Assembly (NCBI RefSeq): GCF_035083965.1
Contig: NC_089728.1
Coordinates: 19,221,955-19,285,954 of the forward strand
Length of the DNA: 64,000 bases
Direction of reading: 5' to 3'
DNA from: Branchiostoma lanceolatum
Lineage: Eukaryota; Chordata; Leptocardii; Amphioxiformes; Branchiostomatidae
Positions 13,401 to 25,100 of the stretch are shown here, one piece after another. Every line of letters starts with the position of its first letter. Position 1 is the first letter of the stretch. Under the pieces are notes generated by a model. That model had not been told where the DNA came from. It did no database searches and worked only from the letters and a program-made list of their open reading frames with translations. Made by a program: the position numbers and the translations under genes.

Positions 13401-16400
13401 AATTGCCTCAATAAATGGTCGTACGATCATGTTCACAAATGCAAATAATAGAATAATGCCACCTAGTTCTGAAAAGCTCTCCAAAAGATACTTTTATCCA
13501 ACGGGGGTAGTATGAATCACTATACAAATCACTCTGCAAATCTCTATCCTGCTATAAAGTTTGTCATGTGAATCGAGAGATCGGTTCTTCCAGCCTTGGC
13601 TCTACGAAGAAGTGTTCCTGGAAGCGCACCTGAACACAGCAGTTTCTCCATATCCAACACCCTCACGCTCTGCGTCATACATGAGTGGAAAACATGTATA
13701 GATTGAGAAAGCATGGTTGGATAGGGCTAACCACACTAACAATATCTATACTATTTTGTTTTGCAGATTCGACTTCAGAGTTCCCTGTCTGATGCAACTT
13801 TATACCTATCCACATGACCGACAGATGTGCAGTTTGATTTTAGGATTCGGTAGGTAAAGAAATTAGCAAATCAAAATATAGCAATGATAATAACATTCTC
13901 TTTGTTGTCCTGAATTCTTACTTTGCCCTTTGGCTTTGGAAATGCCCCTAGTACATTTTGTCGTTGTTGTCGGCAATTGCTTATGTCCCAATAAACATTC
14001 TTGGGACGTTACATCTGTGACGTGTGCATAACGGAGTGTCGCTATCTTTGGTTAAATTCCTTAGAAAGAACCAGCGGCTGAATTGATTCTACACAAACCC
14101 GGCGCGGATAAAACAAAGATGGCGGCCTTCTGGCTACGATAATCACATGCAAGATAGTCTCCGTCTTTTAAAACACGAAGCTCCTCCCCCAAGAGCACGA
14201 TCTAGATAGACACCCTTGGTTATACAAGACGCGCTCCGCTGGAGCACATCTGGGATATCCCAAACCTGCACTTTTGGCGTGGGACGTGTTTTGGATATCC
14301 AAAAACTGCTCCAGAGCGTATTCTGGATAGAGAGCACTTTCTGGATACAACAGACATGATATTTAAATAGAGATCAATGATGAAGATGCTGATGACTTTT
14401 CACTTTTTCAGTTGGGGGCATTAAGGTTCGCTGGCAGGCGTCTCAGTACTTCCAGTCCGATGATTCTCCTATCATCATCTCAATGCCACATGTGCGCTCA
14501 GTGTTTCGAATCGACAAAGTCGACTTCAATAGCTTCACCCTCAATGTCCGGAGCTATAAAGGTAAGCTCTAATGAACAAATTGCAATCGCCGGTAATTAT
14601 ACGGTTCAAAGTCTACTGTATATAGATAACTGAGATTACTTTGAATTTAACGTGACATCCATCACTCTTCTTCAGCGTCACTTGTACTATATCCAGTAGT
14701 ATAGCTAATGGGTATTGTATACCTGGATGTCTAACCTTCATCAACATATATACATATTTTGTTTTGCATAACGGTAAATCTGATTTAAAACACCTCGTGG
14801 CGTAACACACCAGGTTTGTACTGAATAGTACAAGCTGCTTATCCGGGCCCCTACACTTTTCGATAAGTGTGGTGGGTTCTTTATCGTACTCGAGATGTGG
14901 CTCTCCTCGAACCTCTATTAGGACGTTTTCAGTAAAGTGAGGAAATTCCCAAGAGCACAACGTCACAGGACAAGTCATGGAACCCCGTATTCGAACCCTG
15001 GACATCTAGGTTCAGGGCCAAACGCGCTGTCACTACGCCACCCCCACGACACGCCACCGCGACGATATTTATCTCAGTCAGAGAAAGATTAGCGCAACCA
15101 TCGCAGCTGTAGTAACTGAGGCTATATAGCCAAACCTATGCTGTAGTTAGCCTCCATAGTAGGCTCTGAACCGGCTTTTTGGGGGGCTAAATTAATGTAT
15201 AACTTAGCCCCCCAAAAAGCCGGTTCAAAGCCTGCTATGGAGGCTAAGCTGTAGTGTTCTATTCACATTGTGTGTTCCCCCTTTCATGAGAGGACTGGAA
15301 TGGAATATTGGTAATTGATATTCTGTAGGTAATAACTAGACACACAAATTGATGTTGCTCTAGAAACATTCTGGGTCTATGAGTCCCTATTATGCAAACT
15401 AATTATTCTGGTATGATGGTCAACCTTTGGAGTTTTTACGGAATAGACTATGCACTATATACAACACTTACAATTAATTCCATTTGTTGTATTAGATACC
15501 TGTATCTATCAGAGCGGTTCCTGTGACTACTCTGGCTATGACGAATGTCTTAAGATGGGGGTCAAATGTTTTAAGGCGGAGAACCTGAACACAACATCTT
15601 GCCTCAAATGCCTCCAAAAGGGCGGTAAATGTGCAAATCAAACTCAAGATTGTTCACCATATCTAGACAAAGGTCAGCGTACATTTGAATACGATTCTAT
15701 ATGTTAACGTAGAGATGTAAGCTATTTCATTTTGTTTACATCTAGCTCAAAAAATAATGAATGAATGAATGAATGAATGAATGAATGCATGAAAGGCCTT
15801 TATTGCACGTTTATGATCTGATAAGCTAAGTACAGGTCATGGTGACAAGCAAAAGAACAGTTACAGTGGTAATAGTAATACCGCTATGTACATGTTTAAT
15901 TTATTCTCGCTTCTTAAGGTAGTTTTGAGTGTATACGAATACAGGGTTTATGAGATATGGCTTGTCTAGTTTCATAAGGAATACAAATTTTTCTAAGCTA
16001 TCTAAATAACGAAAACTAGGAAACTTATCTTGTATAAAATCAAAGAGTATATTCCTCTCATAGTTATATAGCGTAAACTCAACAACAAAATGACACTCAT
16101 CCTCAATCTTACCTAAATCACAGTATTGGCAAGTTCTTTGCTCCAAAGGAATGCGGTTATGTCTACCCTTTTCAATGCGTAGTTTGTGTAAACTAATCCG
16201 GAGTTTTGTGATGGCTGTTCTGTAACGCTACTTCACCTAAATCCGGGATTTCATATATATCCAGGATTTTTAAAACCGATGTATTTCGGGATATATGCTA
16301 GATGCGACATCAGTTATACAGCCAGAAATGCAAACTTGACAGATTAACGTGTTTAGAACACTGTCTGGAAAGTTTCGATGACTCTGCATTGGAAGACGAC

Positions 16401-18525
16401 GACTCAAAAACTTTTCAACCCAGAATGGAACAGACTGACTTAGTCCTGGGAGTATTTAACTACGGTGTTCGTTCGTGGAACAAATAAAGATACGTGTATG
16501 CTGTAGTATGTCCTGCATTATCAAAATCGTTCAGTCAATTCTCATATGTAGGAGAAACCAAGTATCATATGCAACAAGTATGTATATACTGACCATGGGC
16601 TAAATTAATGTACTTAAACGATTGTTCTGTAACTTACCAGTTTAAAGAATCAGACATACCATAATAAAAGTAGGTTTTCACGTGCTTCTATTGTATCTTA
16701 CAGTTAACCTTGTTGGAGATTTCCACACGACGTTGGAGCTCCGGTTTGGGTTGTCTCGTAGTCTGGGTTATCAAATTCTCCATACCTACGTGCCTTCCTC
16801 CTGTGTGGTGGCGATTTCCTGGGTTTCGTTCTGGCTCGATCCGGCTTCTGCTCCGGCCAGAACTGGTCTGGGGGTTACGACTGTCCTGACCATGGTCACA
16901 CTGGTAGGTTGAATGACGTAACAGATAAAGAGTGAGAAAGATCCCAACAAGATAAAAAGTAAAATGAAATGCTGCTTAAAGTCCTTCATGAGCTATATGC
17001 AGGCCATGTACAATTGACGTACGTACATGCACCACGATTTCAATTCTAATTCTATTTCAGACACCTGGCCCATATAAACATACATACAGATCGAGAAGAA
17101 AAAGAGGACTACGTAATACAATACAAGATATATATAATCTAACTTAAACTACGTTTTTAAAAAAAGTATAAGTACATGTGCACGTAATTTCTTTATCTTA
17201 TGTTCTCAAAAACGGTCTGAGTTATTCCGACTCATGCAACAAGCACAGTTTTAACCTATGGTATGTTGCAAGAGTTGTTATCATGGTGGTTGTAAGATGT
17301 TTGCTTAGATTCTATGCTGTTAATTATTTGCTGTAGAGTCTCTTTTGACGTGTGTAATACGACTGCTTATATGTCAAAATTACAGCCTATATGATGGGGT
17401 CGTAAAATTACTATTTGCATCTCAAGATTATCTCGCTTTAGAAGTTCAGTGATTCAATAGATTTACGTTGATGCACTTTTCCACAGAGCACCAAAGTAAG
17501 CCCTGCACCGGAGTTGAACTACATCCGGGCTATTGATATCTGGGTAATCGGCTGTAAGATCTTCGTGGTGCTCGCATTGTTGGAATACGCCTTCGTCAAC
17601 TATGCATCGAGACAAACGGTACGTTTTTAGTAATAATGGTTTATTGGTCAGAAATTACCCATGCAATGGCAGCCAGTGCTGAATTCATGCAGGGTTTTCA
17701 ATCACATAATACACAACAGATACATATTTGCTCCACAATTGCACTTTGTAGAACTGTCGCATGGGTCTGGGCGGCTGCCATTCGGCGCCAGCAGGTGACC
17801 TCAATACGACCTTCCCCAACCGAAGTTAGTACCCATTCACACCTGGGTGGAGTGAGGAAACTTGTGTAAAGTGCCTTTCTCAAGGGCACAACATCGGGGC
17901 ATAGCAGTGGTTTCGAACCACAAGGCTGTCATCTTATATACCAGGATTTATTTCAATGGATTTATAGCAAACTTAAGTATATATTGACATGTATGTGACA
18001 ACCCCTGCATGGTATACATAGAAAAATATATCTAAGTATGTCTAGACGATAGAAATTCCTCCAATGATTGTAAAAACCCATTCCAAACCCATACTATACA
18101 CTCTTGTAATAGGTAGATTAGCCCTTATATATATATAGAACTGTAGTTATGTACCAGTGATACTTTGTACCTTGTACAATATTGTTGAGCAAAGTTATTA
18201 ATAACATAACAAAGATGGCTATCGATATTTTCAGTTTTGATAGTGAAGTTGATACTTGTTGTGATTTCATTTTTCATGCAAGTCCAAGGCTCCGAAAAGT
18301 CCGGAGACGACCGCTGATGAGGGTGAAGTGGAAAAGTGGAAGCATAGTCTCGATGCGAAGGAAGAAAGTTTGGACGGGACTAATGATTTCCAACTGCCCA
18401 AGCTTACGTTCACGGGATACAAGATAGCGAAGAAACTGGACTACGTTTCACGATTCTTATTCCCTGCAGGCTACATAGCCTTTGTCATTACATACTTTGT
18501 TGTCTTCACTTCTGCTGACCAGTGA
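4426..18525 (+). CDS. Gene B: Cys-loop (probable anion) receptor subunit with 8-Cys loop C module, 476 aa
   Basis: Ten exons: 4426..4511, 5212..5297, 6007..6074, 13083..13288, 13767..13849, 14412..14561, 15496..15672, 16704..16903, 17487..17618, 18283..18525 (1431 nt; frame holds throughout). Exon 1 begins with ATG and a hydrophobic signal peptide ([12 protein letters not shown]). Exons 3-6 are the ligand-binding domain, with a WKDERL motif and the Cys-loop [15 protein letters not shown] (13 residues between cysteines). Exon 7 is a cysteine-rich insert. Exon 8 carries TM1 and TM2 with [15 protein letters not shown], and exons 9 and 10 carry TM3, a short cytoplasmic loop and TM4. The PAR motif is the anion-selectivity signature of glycine and GABA-A receptors, so chloride conduction is inferred. 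The ligand is unknown. Intron 3 (7 kb) is swollen by a LINE and MITEs. The acceptor of exon 10 (GCAAG) is weak but fits gene A. Confidence 0.9.
5722..5912. repeat. MITE family with GCGGATTAATGTTAATGG end (copy 1 of 2)
   Basis: A non-coding element in intron 2 of gene B. It shares several blocks, in opposite orientation, with 35912..36125: CGCTACTTTGAAAA-type ends, CAAACAGATCT, a TATAATGCACTC core and a terminal TTAATG...GGAGG. Two copies in opposite orientations indicate a dispersed repeat. Confidence 0.55.
6345..6725. repeat. Degenerate quasi-tandem repeat, about 60-bp period
   Basis: The motif (A)ATGGA...CAGTCCAAAATTG recurs with changes about six times (for example CCCCAGTCCAAAATTGAG, GGACCAGTCCAAAACC, CTCCAGCTCAAAATTGC, CCCAGTTCAAAATTG). 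The spacing is irregular, near 60 bp. It lies in intron 3 of gene B. No function is apparent. Confidence 0.45.
8433..8855 (-). other. Unidentified open frame with a poly(A) signal inside gene B intron 3
   Basis: On the minus strand a frame stays open from about 8855 to a stop at 8433..8435, with protein-like, GC-rich sequence ([19 protein letters not shown], then [14 protein letters not shown] at the end). There is no ATG in the open part, so it would need a spliced start or is broken. The minus strand has an AATAAA signal (8399..8404) about 30 nt past the stop. The surrounding 7280..9040 block is more GC-rich than the rest of the intron, and its left part resembles this region at ATTTGTT...GGCG...CACCCGC. 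It could be a terminal exon of a nested gene, a decayed DNA-transposon ORF or a retrocopy. I do not recognise the protein. Confidence 0.25.
9036..10665 (-). mobile_element. 5'-truncated LINE with reverse-transcriptase ORF (484 codons)
   Basis: The minus-strand ORF 10631..9177 contains late reverse-transcriptase motifs ([13 protein letters not shown] and [13 protein letters not shown]), a thumb-like region and a C-terminal CCHC zinc knuckle (CQYCN...HFVLDC). The endonuclease and early RT motifs are missing, so the copy is 5'-truncated near 10665. The 3' end on the minus strand reaches an AATAAAG signal by a GAATG-type simple repeat (9036..9060). A second fragment of the same family is at 15750..16240. 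It sits antisense in intron 3 of gene B. The ORF is unbroken, so insertion may be fairly recent. The exact non-LTR clade is not assigned. Confidence 0.85.
11790..12525. repeat. Long foldback repeat (about 730 bp)
   Basis: The left end (GAGTCCATTCCAAGTCACGG then CGAGGGTTGTTATTGT) is matched in reverse complement at the right end (AACCCTCGCGGTGACTCGG then AATGGACTC). The interior is AT-rich, with repeated TTCTACCATT and ATTTACAAT runs. A related half copy with GTTCCAAGTCACCGAGAGGG is near 7030. Just left of it is a short perfect palindrome, TGTTTAGCCATAC then TAG then GTATGGCTAAACA, near 11535. It is non-coding. Confidence 0.55.
12800..13045 (-). repeat. Dispersed repeat with AGTTCTGCTGCAGTACCAAGG block (copy 1 of 3)
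   Basis: The minus strand carries the same ordered blocks as 40985..41262 and 45815..46165: AGTTCTGCTGCAGTAnCAAGGTCAC, CCAGGGGG and, further left, TTGAGTTnTGCT. It abuts exon 4 of gene B about 40 nt upstream of the acceptor. It is a transposon-derived interspersed repeat of unknown class with no ORF. Confidence 0.6.
14845..15060 (-). repeat. tRNA-derived SINE, minus strand
   Basis: Read on the minus strand it gives GTGGCGTAGTGACAGCG, then a B-box-like GGGTTCGAATACGGGG, then the tail CACGTTGTGCTCTTGGGAAT-type block. It is followed by a second repeat part with CACACTTATCGAAAAGTG, also seen at 20440..20540, 23830..23960 and 40775..40965. It lies in intron 6 of gene B. Confidence 0.65.
15148..15247. 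repeat. 100-bp perfect-stem foldback MITE with 8-bp target duplication
   Basis: Arms of about 41 nt (AGCCTCCATAGTAGGCTCTG ... GGGGGGCTA and its complement) differ at only two positions and enclose a 15-nt loop. GCTGTAGT occurs directly on both sides (15140..15147 and 15248..15255). This fits a hAT-type miniature element. A structurally similar 100-bp element is at 47389..47488. Confidence 0.75.
15496..15672 (+). other. Gene B exon 7: 8-cysteine loop C module
   Basis: A phase 1-1 exon of 177 nt. Its cysteines follow C-x6-C-x7-C-x6-C-x10-C-x2-C-x6-C-x6-C, starting [18 protein letters not shown]. It includes an N-glycosylation sequon (NTT) between Cys4 and Cys5 and another (NQT) between Cys7 and Cys8. 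It lies between [10 protein letters not shown] (beta-9 equivalent) and [14 protein letters not shown] (beta-10 running into TM1), the position of loop C. Confidence 0.85.
15750..16240 (-). mobile_element. LINE 3'-end fragment, same family as 9036..10665
   Basis: The minus frame 16146..15901 encodes [20 protein letters not shown] and [16 protein letters not shown], matching the C-terminal zinc-knuckle region of the larger LINE in order and spacing. The 3' end carries the same AATAAAGGCC motif and a (GAAT)n run at 15755..15787. It lacks the RT core and is a dead fragment in intron 7 of gene B. Confidence 0.8.
17770..17945 (-). repeat. SINE fragment, minus strand
   Basis: Contains ACCTGGGTGGAGTGAGGAAA, GTAAAGTGCCTTTCTCAAGG and CACAACATCGGGGC, followed by a degraded GGTTCGAA-like stretch. 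This is the SINE tail in reverse orientation, in the last intron of gene B. Confidence 0.65.
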
Positions 18526-21500
18526 TGAAAGTGAAAATGCTGGCCTCGCTACTTCATCTCATCACAGATCAACTATTTTTATGATAACTTTTTTATTTGT
18601 AAGTTTTTGACTGTGGGCTAATTGCAACATGAAACAATGCATAGAAAAAGTATACAGACAATGCAAGTTAACAATGGTGAAAAGTGGAACAAGTGACTAT
18701 TCTAAGAACTGTTTCGGAATACAATCCATTCTTTTTGGGTTTGAATTCTTTTTTTTTTGGAAGCAGTGGAAGACTAAGTGATCCACTTTTCTACAATGAG
18801 TGGGTTTCGAGAGGTTAATAAGGTTCCATTTTTCTTTCCGCCAGTAAACGTTTGGAAATTGTGGTGAGTTTTGGTGGCTTCTTTAAATAGCTCTTTCCTG
18901 ATCATTAAAGAGGCAGTTTGAGATAAGCTATATCGTGTCTTCCACCGCTTTTGGCATACAGTTGTTGCAAAATCTTTCCCCCCACAGGTAACTTTTTGCA
19001 CCGCCCTTTCCCAATTTCAAGAGGGTGGGCGCTAATTCTAATTTTATCGATTGCTGCTCAAATGTTATGTAGTAACAGTAAATACGTTTCCATTGAGTAT
19101 TCTGTTTTGAGTGTTTTGTAAAATCTTAATTCACCATTATCTATATACGATTGATGAAAAAAATGTTTGAATGAATACATCTTCCAGCCTTTATAATCGG
19201 TCTGGATGGATGAAAAAATAATGGTTCACTACACTGCAGGTTGTTGTTGACCACTGCGTTATGTTGCACAGACATGACTGTAGTATTGTACCAAGGTTGG
19301 TCAGGAATGTAAAATCACACAATGCCGCATGTCATGATCAGGTCATCGTGATAAACAGTACATACTGCCTAAGCAATATAATGCAACAGTTTGATCATGC
19401 GGAACAATTCAATCCGATATATATAGCAAATGAAAGCATACGCTAATCGAATCTGAGCTCTTGTAGGAAACTATGTACCATTCCCTACAACATTGTTCTG
19501 TGAGACGAACTGTAAATCTGTTAAACGTTACCATTATTAAGGACAAATATCTAAAAGAAAACTGCACATTGGACTTGAACGATTATCCGCAGGTGTCTTA
19601 AATGTAATCAACTCTTTGCGTCCGGACTCTCTACATATACCGCTAATGCAAATGTATGCATCGGCAACGACGAGTTCAAGCATGCATGCAAGAGATGAGA
19701 CAAGAATGCGCATTGCACAATCATATAAAGAATACATCACAATAGATGTACATTTCATATTGGAACTTACACCGCGCGGAGTGATATCGATGTACATGTA
19801 ATCAGCACACAGAAAACCAATTAAAAGGGTCCGAAGTGCTACATATAGAAACGACGCCTCCTTGCATTTTTACGTAACGTTTTTCTTCCTACTGCATACA
19901 GATAGACTATTCTGAAACGAGTTTTAACAGTAATTGCTGACACATAGAATTGGACAAATTTTCGACTGTACAATACCAGTCTTTGTCAAGCTAACAGTAA
20001 CATATAAAGTATGTATAACAAAGTTTACTTTTAGCTCAAGTAACCATAGGTTACTGAAGGGTAGTGTACATATAAAACATTTATTTCTATGTAGTTGCAA
20101 GTACATTTTGTTTGTGAGGCATGCTAAGCTTAGGTGCAACCAAGGCCTCCTTGGTGCAACTGAGGGTCTCACGTAATACAATTGTTACATATCTGAGAAT
20201 CTGTCTTTTTACCTTATAGGGGAGCATCTCATAGACACAAGAAAGTACAGTGACATAAGTTCCGAGGCTCTATAACTACATGTATACAAAGCGAATACAA
20301 CGATCTTAACACTTTAAATACTGGTTACATTTGTTTGTTTGTATTTCATACCCGGTAAACCGCCTCATGGCGTAACATGTTAACACACCAGGTTTGTACT
20401 GAAGAGTACAAGCTGCATATCAGAAACATTTTATTTGATCCACTCACACGGAGAAGGACCCTACTCTTTTCGGTAAGCGTGATGGGTTCTTTTACGTACT
20501 CGAGATATGGCTCTCTCAAACACGGGCACAACGTCAATGAGACAAGTCAGAGGACCCCAGACACCAGGGAACTATCAGTTACAAGGTATAAAATGGTCCA
20601 ATGCAAATCCGAAAGAAATTTCATTCCAATATGAATTATTACAGCTACAGAAACAAAGAAGAGTTAGTAAGCGAACTCCTACTCTGGGCGCCAACTCATG
20701 GGCATTCCTCTGTCGGGCGACCCCGAAGGACCTACATAGACCAACTTGCTGGGGATGTAGGAGCGAGGTCTGAACATCTAGACCAACTTATGGCGGACCG
20801 TGTTGCCTGGAGGGAAAGAGCAACCCTAGTCCGGGCAAGCTGCCCGATATGATGATGATGAGTTATGGTCATTACAATTTTGAAGTCATTAGTAACACTA
20901 AAGGAGAAGAAGATTTCCAGATGACTCACGAGAAAATGAAATTACACGATAAAGGTCTAGTAGCGCATTGCTGGTTTTCTTATCTTCGTAGTCCTCATGT
21001 CAGCAGATGTCACACAAGGTAACGGATGTGCTCTATAACTTGATTGTCCTTATCTGCTTTGTCTAGGAAGAGAAGAGATTCGCTTTAATAATTCAAAATG
21101 CTCTGGTAAAACGATAGACAGGGTTAATGCAAGGCCAATTCTTTGCACATTGCTTGAACATTGAAGTTGGTTGGACGAAATTAAAAAAAAAAATCGGATT
21201 CAACTTGAAGTTACCAATAAATGAAGCGAGCTTTTACCATTTCAAAGAACCTCACGAAAGCATATTTTGTATTGAAATCAATCAGCTCATCACACCAAAT
21301 GATTAAACATTGACTTAAAAATCACCAACAGCAATGAACGTAGATTGTTTTGGTCCATTAGTAAATAGAAGACTAGAAACTTTTGTTCTTTTTCCCTGTT
21401 AATGTACACCATTGTTCCGCCCTGTATGAATTTACAAAAGAAGTCAATATATGTTATAATTGTGAATTTAGAGATTTTCCTCACACATTTGCAATCTCTT

Positions 21501-22182
21501 TTCATTTGTTCTTGATGCCTCATGAAAAAGTAGAAATGCAAAATTACAACATAAAAATATTTGACGCATATGCAGCCACTCTCTACTGGTCGAACCGCTA
21601 ATTGTGATAGACAGTCAGGATGGGTCTATCTGTTTCACATCTATGTACCATATGCAATTTCTCGAGAAATAGAGGCTAGATCTTGGAAAAATAAATGATG
21701 TCCTAGAAGTTCACCGAGCAGAAAGATCACAATCAACAAACAAGTAAAAAGAAACCCAAAAAACAGTGACATGAGTTGAGAAGATTTGGATGACGTCAAA
21801 CAGGATTGCTATCTTATGACTCCTGAGAGAAGGAAAACTAGTTTAGAGGGACGCCAGTTACGACCAAGTGCATGTCATGACTGCCACACATCCCCTTGGA
21901 GGTGTTAATGGCGTCTACAATGTCATTATGATGGAAGAAATCAGGTTGTTATTGATCGTTTGGGGACATGATGCACTATCGATATGCAGCCTGGATGGTA
22001 TTACAAAACGTAATGCCATAACATTATTTACGGCGGTGGAAAATGATAAGGTCTCACATAGCTGAGGAGATCGAACAGATACCTTGACAGATGTGACATG
22101 GGATAAACGCATGTCAAGTCAATTAACATACGTCATTTTTCGCTGAAAGATACATCGAATCTTCAGTTCCTTTACGACAAAG
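18526..22182. other. Intergenic spacer between genes B and C
   Basis: No supported exon. It holds a repeat fragment with CACACGGAGAAGGACCCTAC-type sequence (20365..20560), a stretch ending in CGGGCAAGCTGCCCGATATG (20800..20860, LINE-like relic, also hinted at 32190..32225), and AT-rich unique sequence. Close to gene C there is a CRE-like TACGTCA near 22128, about 50 nt upstream of the start codon. Confidence 0.4.
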
Positions 22183-25100
22183 ATGGCGATGGGAGTTCTA
22201 CTGATATTCATGCTCGTTGTACCAATGGTACTTTCCCAAGACGGAGGCCTTATTGACGATGACCAGTAAGTTTGCATTCATACTTTCACACTAGGAGTAA
22301 ACGTATCAATATGGCAGAGCCTGCTTGGCAGAATGCGTGCAGAATGTGCTGATTCAAAGTATATCCATAGTGATGCTATGCTCACATTTCCCGGCCGGGG
22401 CCCGGCCGGGCTGTTTAAGGAAACGAAAATTGTGTATATAAAAAAAAAGTGTATATCAATGAATATGCACAAGCAATTCTCTTAGATATCATTTGGTACT
22501 TTTGTGGGTTTTTGTCTTTTACATTATACTTTTCGTTCATCACAAGACTGCCAGGGCGGGTCCCGGATTGAAAATGTGACCTTAGCAACACATCTGCCTT
22601 CAGATAGGCTAACAACTCAATTCTGTACTATATTACTATATTATCACAATGGGGTTTGTTAATAAAAGACTGTAATACATGTTATTAATGTAAGGACTAT
22701 GTCCTATGCTTTTCATACTGCGGAAAATAATCTGAAGATTATGATAGATCTTTAGTATTTTGCCCAAACACTTTCTAAATGTGCTTAACGATATCTTTAT
22801 GATTTACTAGAATCTAATGGAGGCATATTGATTTAGAATCACCTTTATATTGTATTCATATCTTCATGACTTTTTAAAATCATGGGACGAATACAATGTA
22901 AATTCTTAGCACTAACACTGCCATTTGTTCACGAAACACTAGTACTTAATCTAAGAATATGTTTTCAAATGTTTGTGTAGATAATATTGCGTACTACATT
23001 TTCATTGTGACCTTGAAAAATATGCATTTTATTTTGCAGGGGATCCTTTCAATCGAATCGAAGCGACAGCCTGACTTTCAGTGACATGCCGTACATAAGT
23101 ACGTCTGTCACGGTACCGGAGAACTTCAATCATCGGGAGCCACCACCAACAGAAAGTAAGGAATAAATCAATGAATGAAAAAAAAAAAATAGAATAATGA
23201 ATGAATGGACATATGGGTGCAAATGAATGTAAATGTAGGATATCCAGGGCAAGAATAATTATTCTAATACAATACATGTGTCGTGGAAAGTAGATTTTTT
23301 TATCTCGTTGATAAACTGCATCATTCCCCTGTTGTGGTTAGGTCCCAATTGGAAAAGGGGCCCCGGCATATAGTTCACAGGCTGGTTTTTTCCTTCACTT
23401 CTCGGGCATGCCCTAAGTGGCCCCGTGGGACACCCTGAGGCTGTCGGGCTATTTTTAGGCCCAACCGGGACCTCGAATAATTTTAACTCGGACTTAAAAT
23501 CAAAGAGGGACCCAGTAGCATGTAGACGCCTTGAGCTACTCTTACATGCAAGAACATGGAGGTATCCCCCGCCCCGGCAGTCCACCGTGACAAATTTGTG
23601 GCTTCGCGAGTATGTGAAGCGACATCCCTATACCAGTACATGACATTTTTTTTAACGAACTCGCTCAGTGCAAGGCCATAGGGGGGAACTCATCTAAGCA
23701 CTGAACTAATTCTTACTGTAGCAGCATTTCTTCACCCTAGGTCAGAAATATCAATGCTCGAGACAAGCATGACTTCACTGACCCACTAAGAGAAGCAGGG
23801 GTTACGAAGGTTGCTCGGGAAATTCCCTACCCTATCTAGGCCGGAATGTTTTGTTCCACTCACACCGGGGCATGCCCCTGCTCTTTTTCGAAAGATGTGG
23901 TGTGTTTTTTTTAGGTGCTCAAGGTGTGACTCTCCTCAAACACGGGACCTCCATTTAACGTCCTATCCGAGGGACGTCATGGAAGAAGAAAGATGTAAGA
24001 CAGGCAAGAATCTTTTGTCTCTGGCAAATCCCAGTTAGCCTTTCCTAACCAGCTCCCCATGATGGACAGAAGCAGTCGCAGCAATAATTGTTAGACCTAT
24101 GCATCTATGTTATCATCATTCATAACATAGCTGTTGTTGCGCTGTTAGAATGTCTTGCTGAGAAGAATGACGCCGAAGAGTACGAATACATGGCAATGGC
24201 TATAACGGAGTTCATGAATTAGATGCGTGTCTTCCGTCTTCCTTATTTTTATATTATCATTACAATGCAATTGTGTTGGCATCACAGACTGAACGAGTTA
24301 TACCACCAACAAACAAATTGACAAATGCAAAAGGTCCACTACAGCGCCAAAGGAACCCCCCCAGAAGATCCATCTTCAAAGTTGACCTTCCTCTCCCCAA
24401 CAGAAACGTACCTACCAAAAATCACCAACATTCGACCTTGTCTTCGATAGTTATACCGCCAAAACCACCATTCCACAAATCCCGACCCAAAATATACCCT
24501 TCTGACTCACGGCGAAGGCAATGAAATGTTTGGTGACATTTTCATGGACACAATATGGCAATAATCTGTATACACCATAGCGAAGATAGCTGGGAACAAA
24601 ACCGCTGTGCGAAAAAGGGAAACAAAGAGCCACAAACCTTCGAGGTATTAGTAAATGTAATCATACACACCTTCCTATCTTGTTGGAAATGATAAACTTC
24701 ACATACTTCAAACATTATGTGTTTCCAAGCTTTGTAGAAGATAATGCTAGGTAAGCCGAATTCAGTCTTCTTGCTTTGGCTTGTTGCATAAAAAAATCAA
24801 TAACTTCAAGCATATTAATACTAATAATTGTTTAATTGACTGCTAACCTCAAGATGCAGGGTTGATAATTCACAGATAATGGGAAAGATACAATTCCTAC
24901 AAGACATCATTAATAATAGATGAGACGACTTAATTGACATGTTGAAATATTACCGCAAGACGTAACTTCGTAACAGATTCGTTGATATTGTCTCTCCTCA
25001 TATATTATGAAAGGGGGTTATCAATCGAGCCCATTATCGAACAAATATCGTATTACACCCACTGGGAAACCATGTTGTGAAAATTGGCTGTGAAAACATA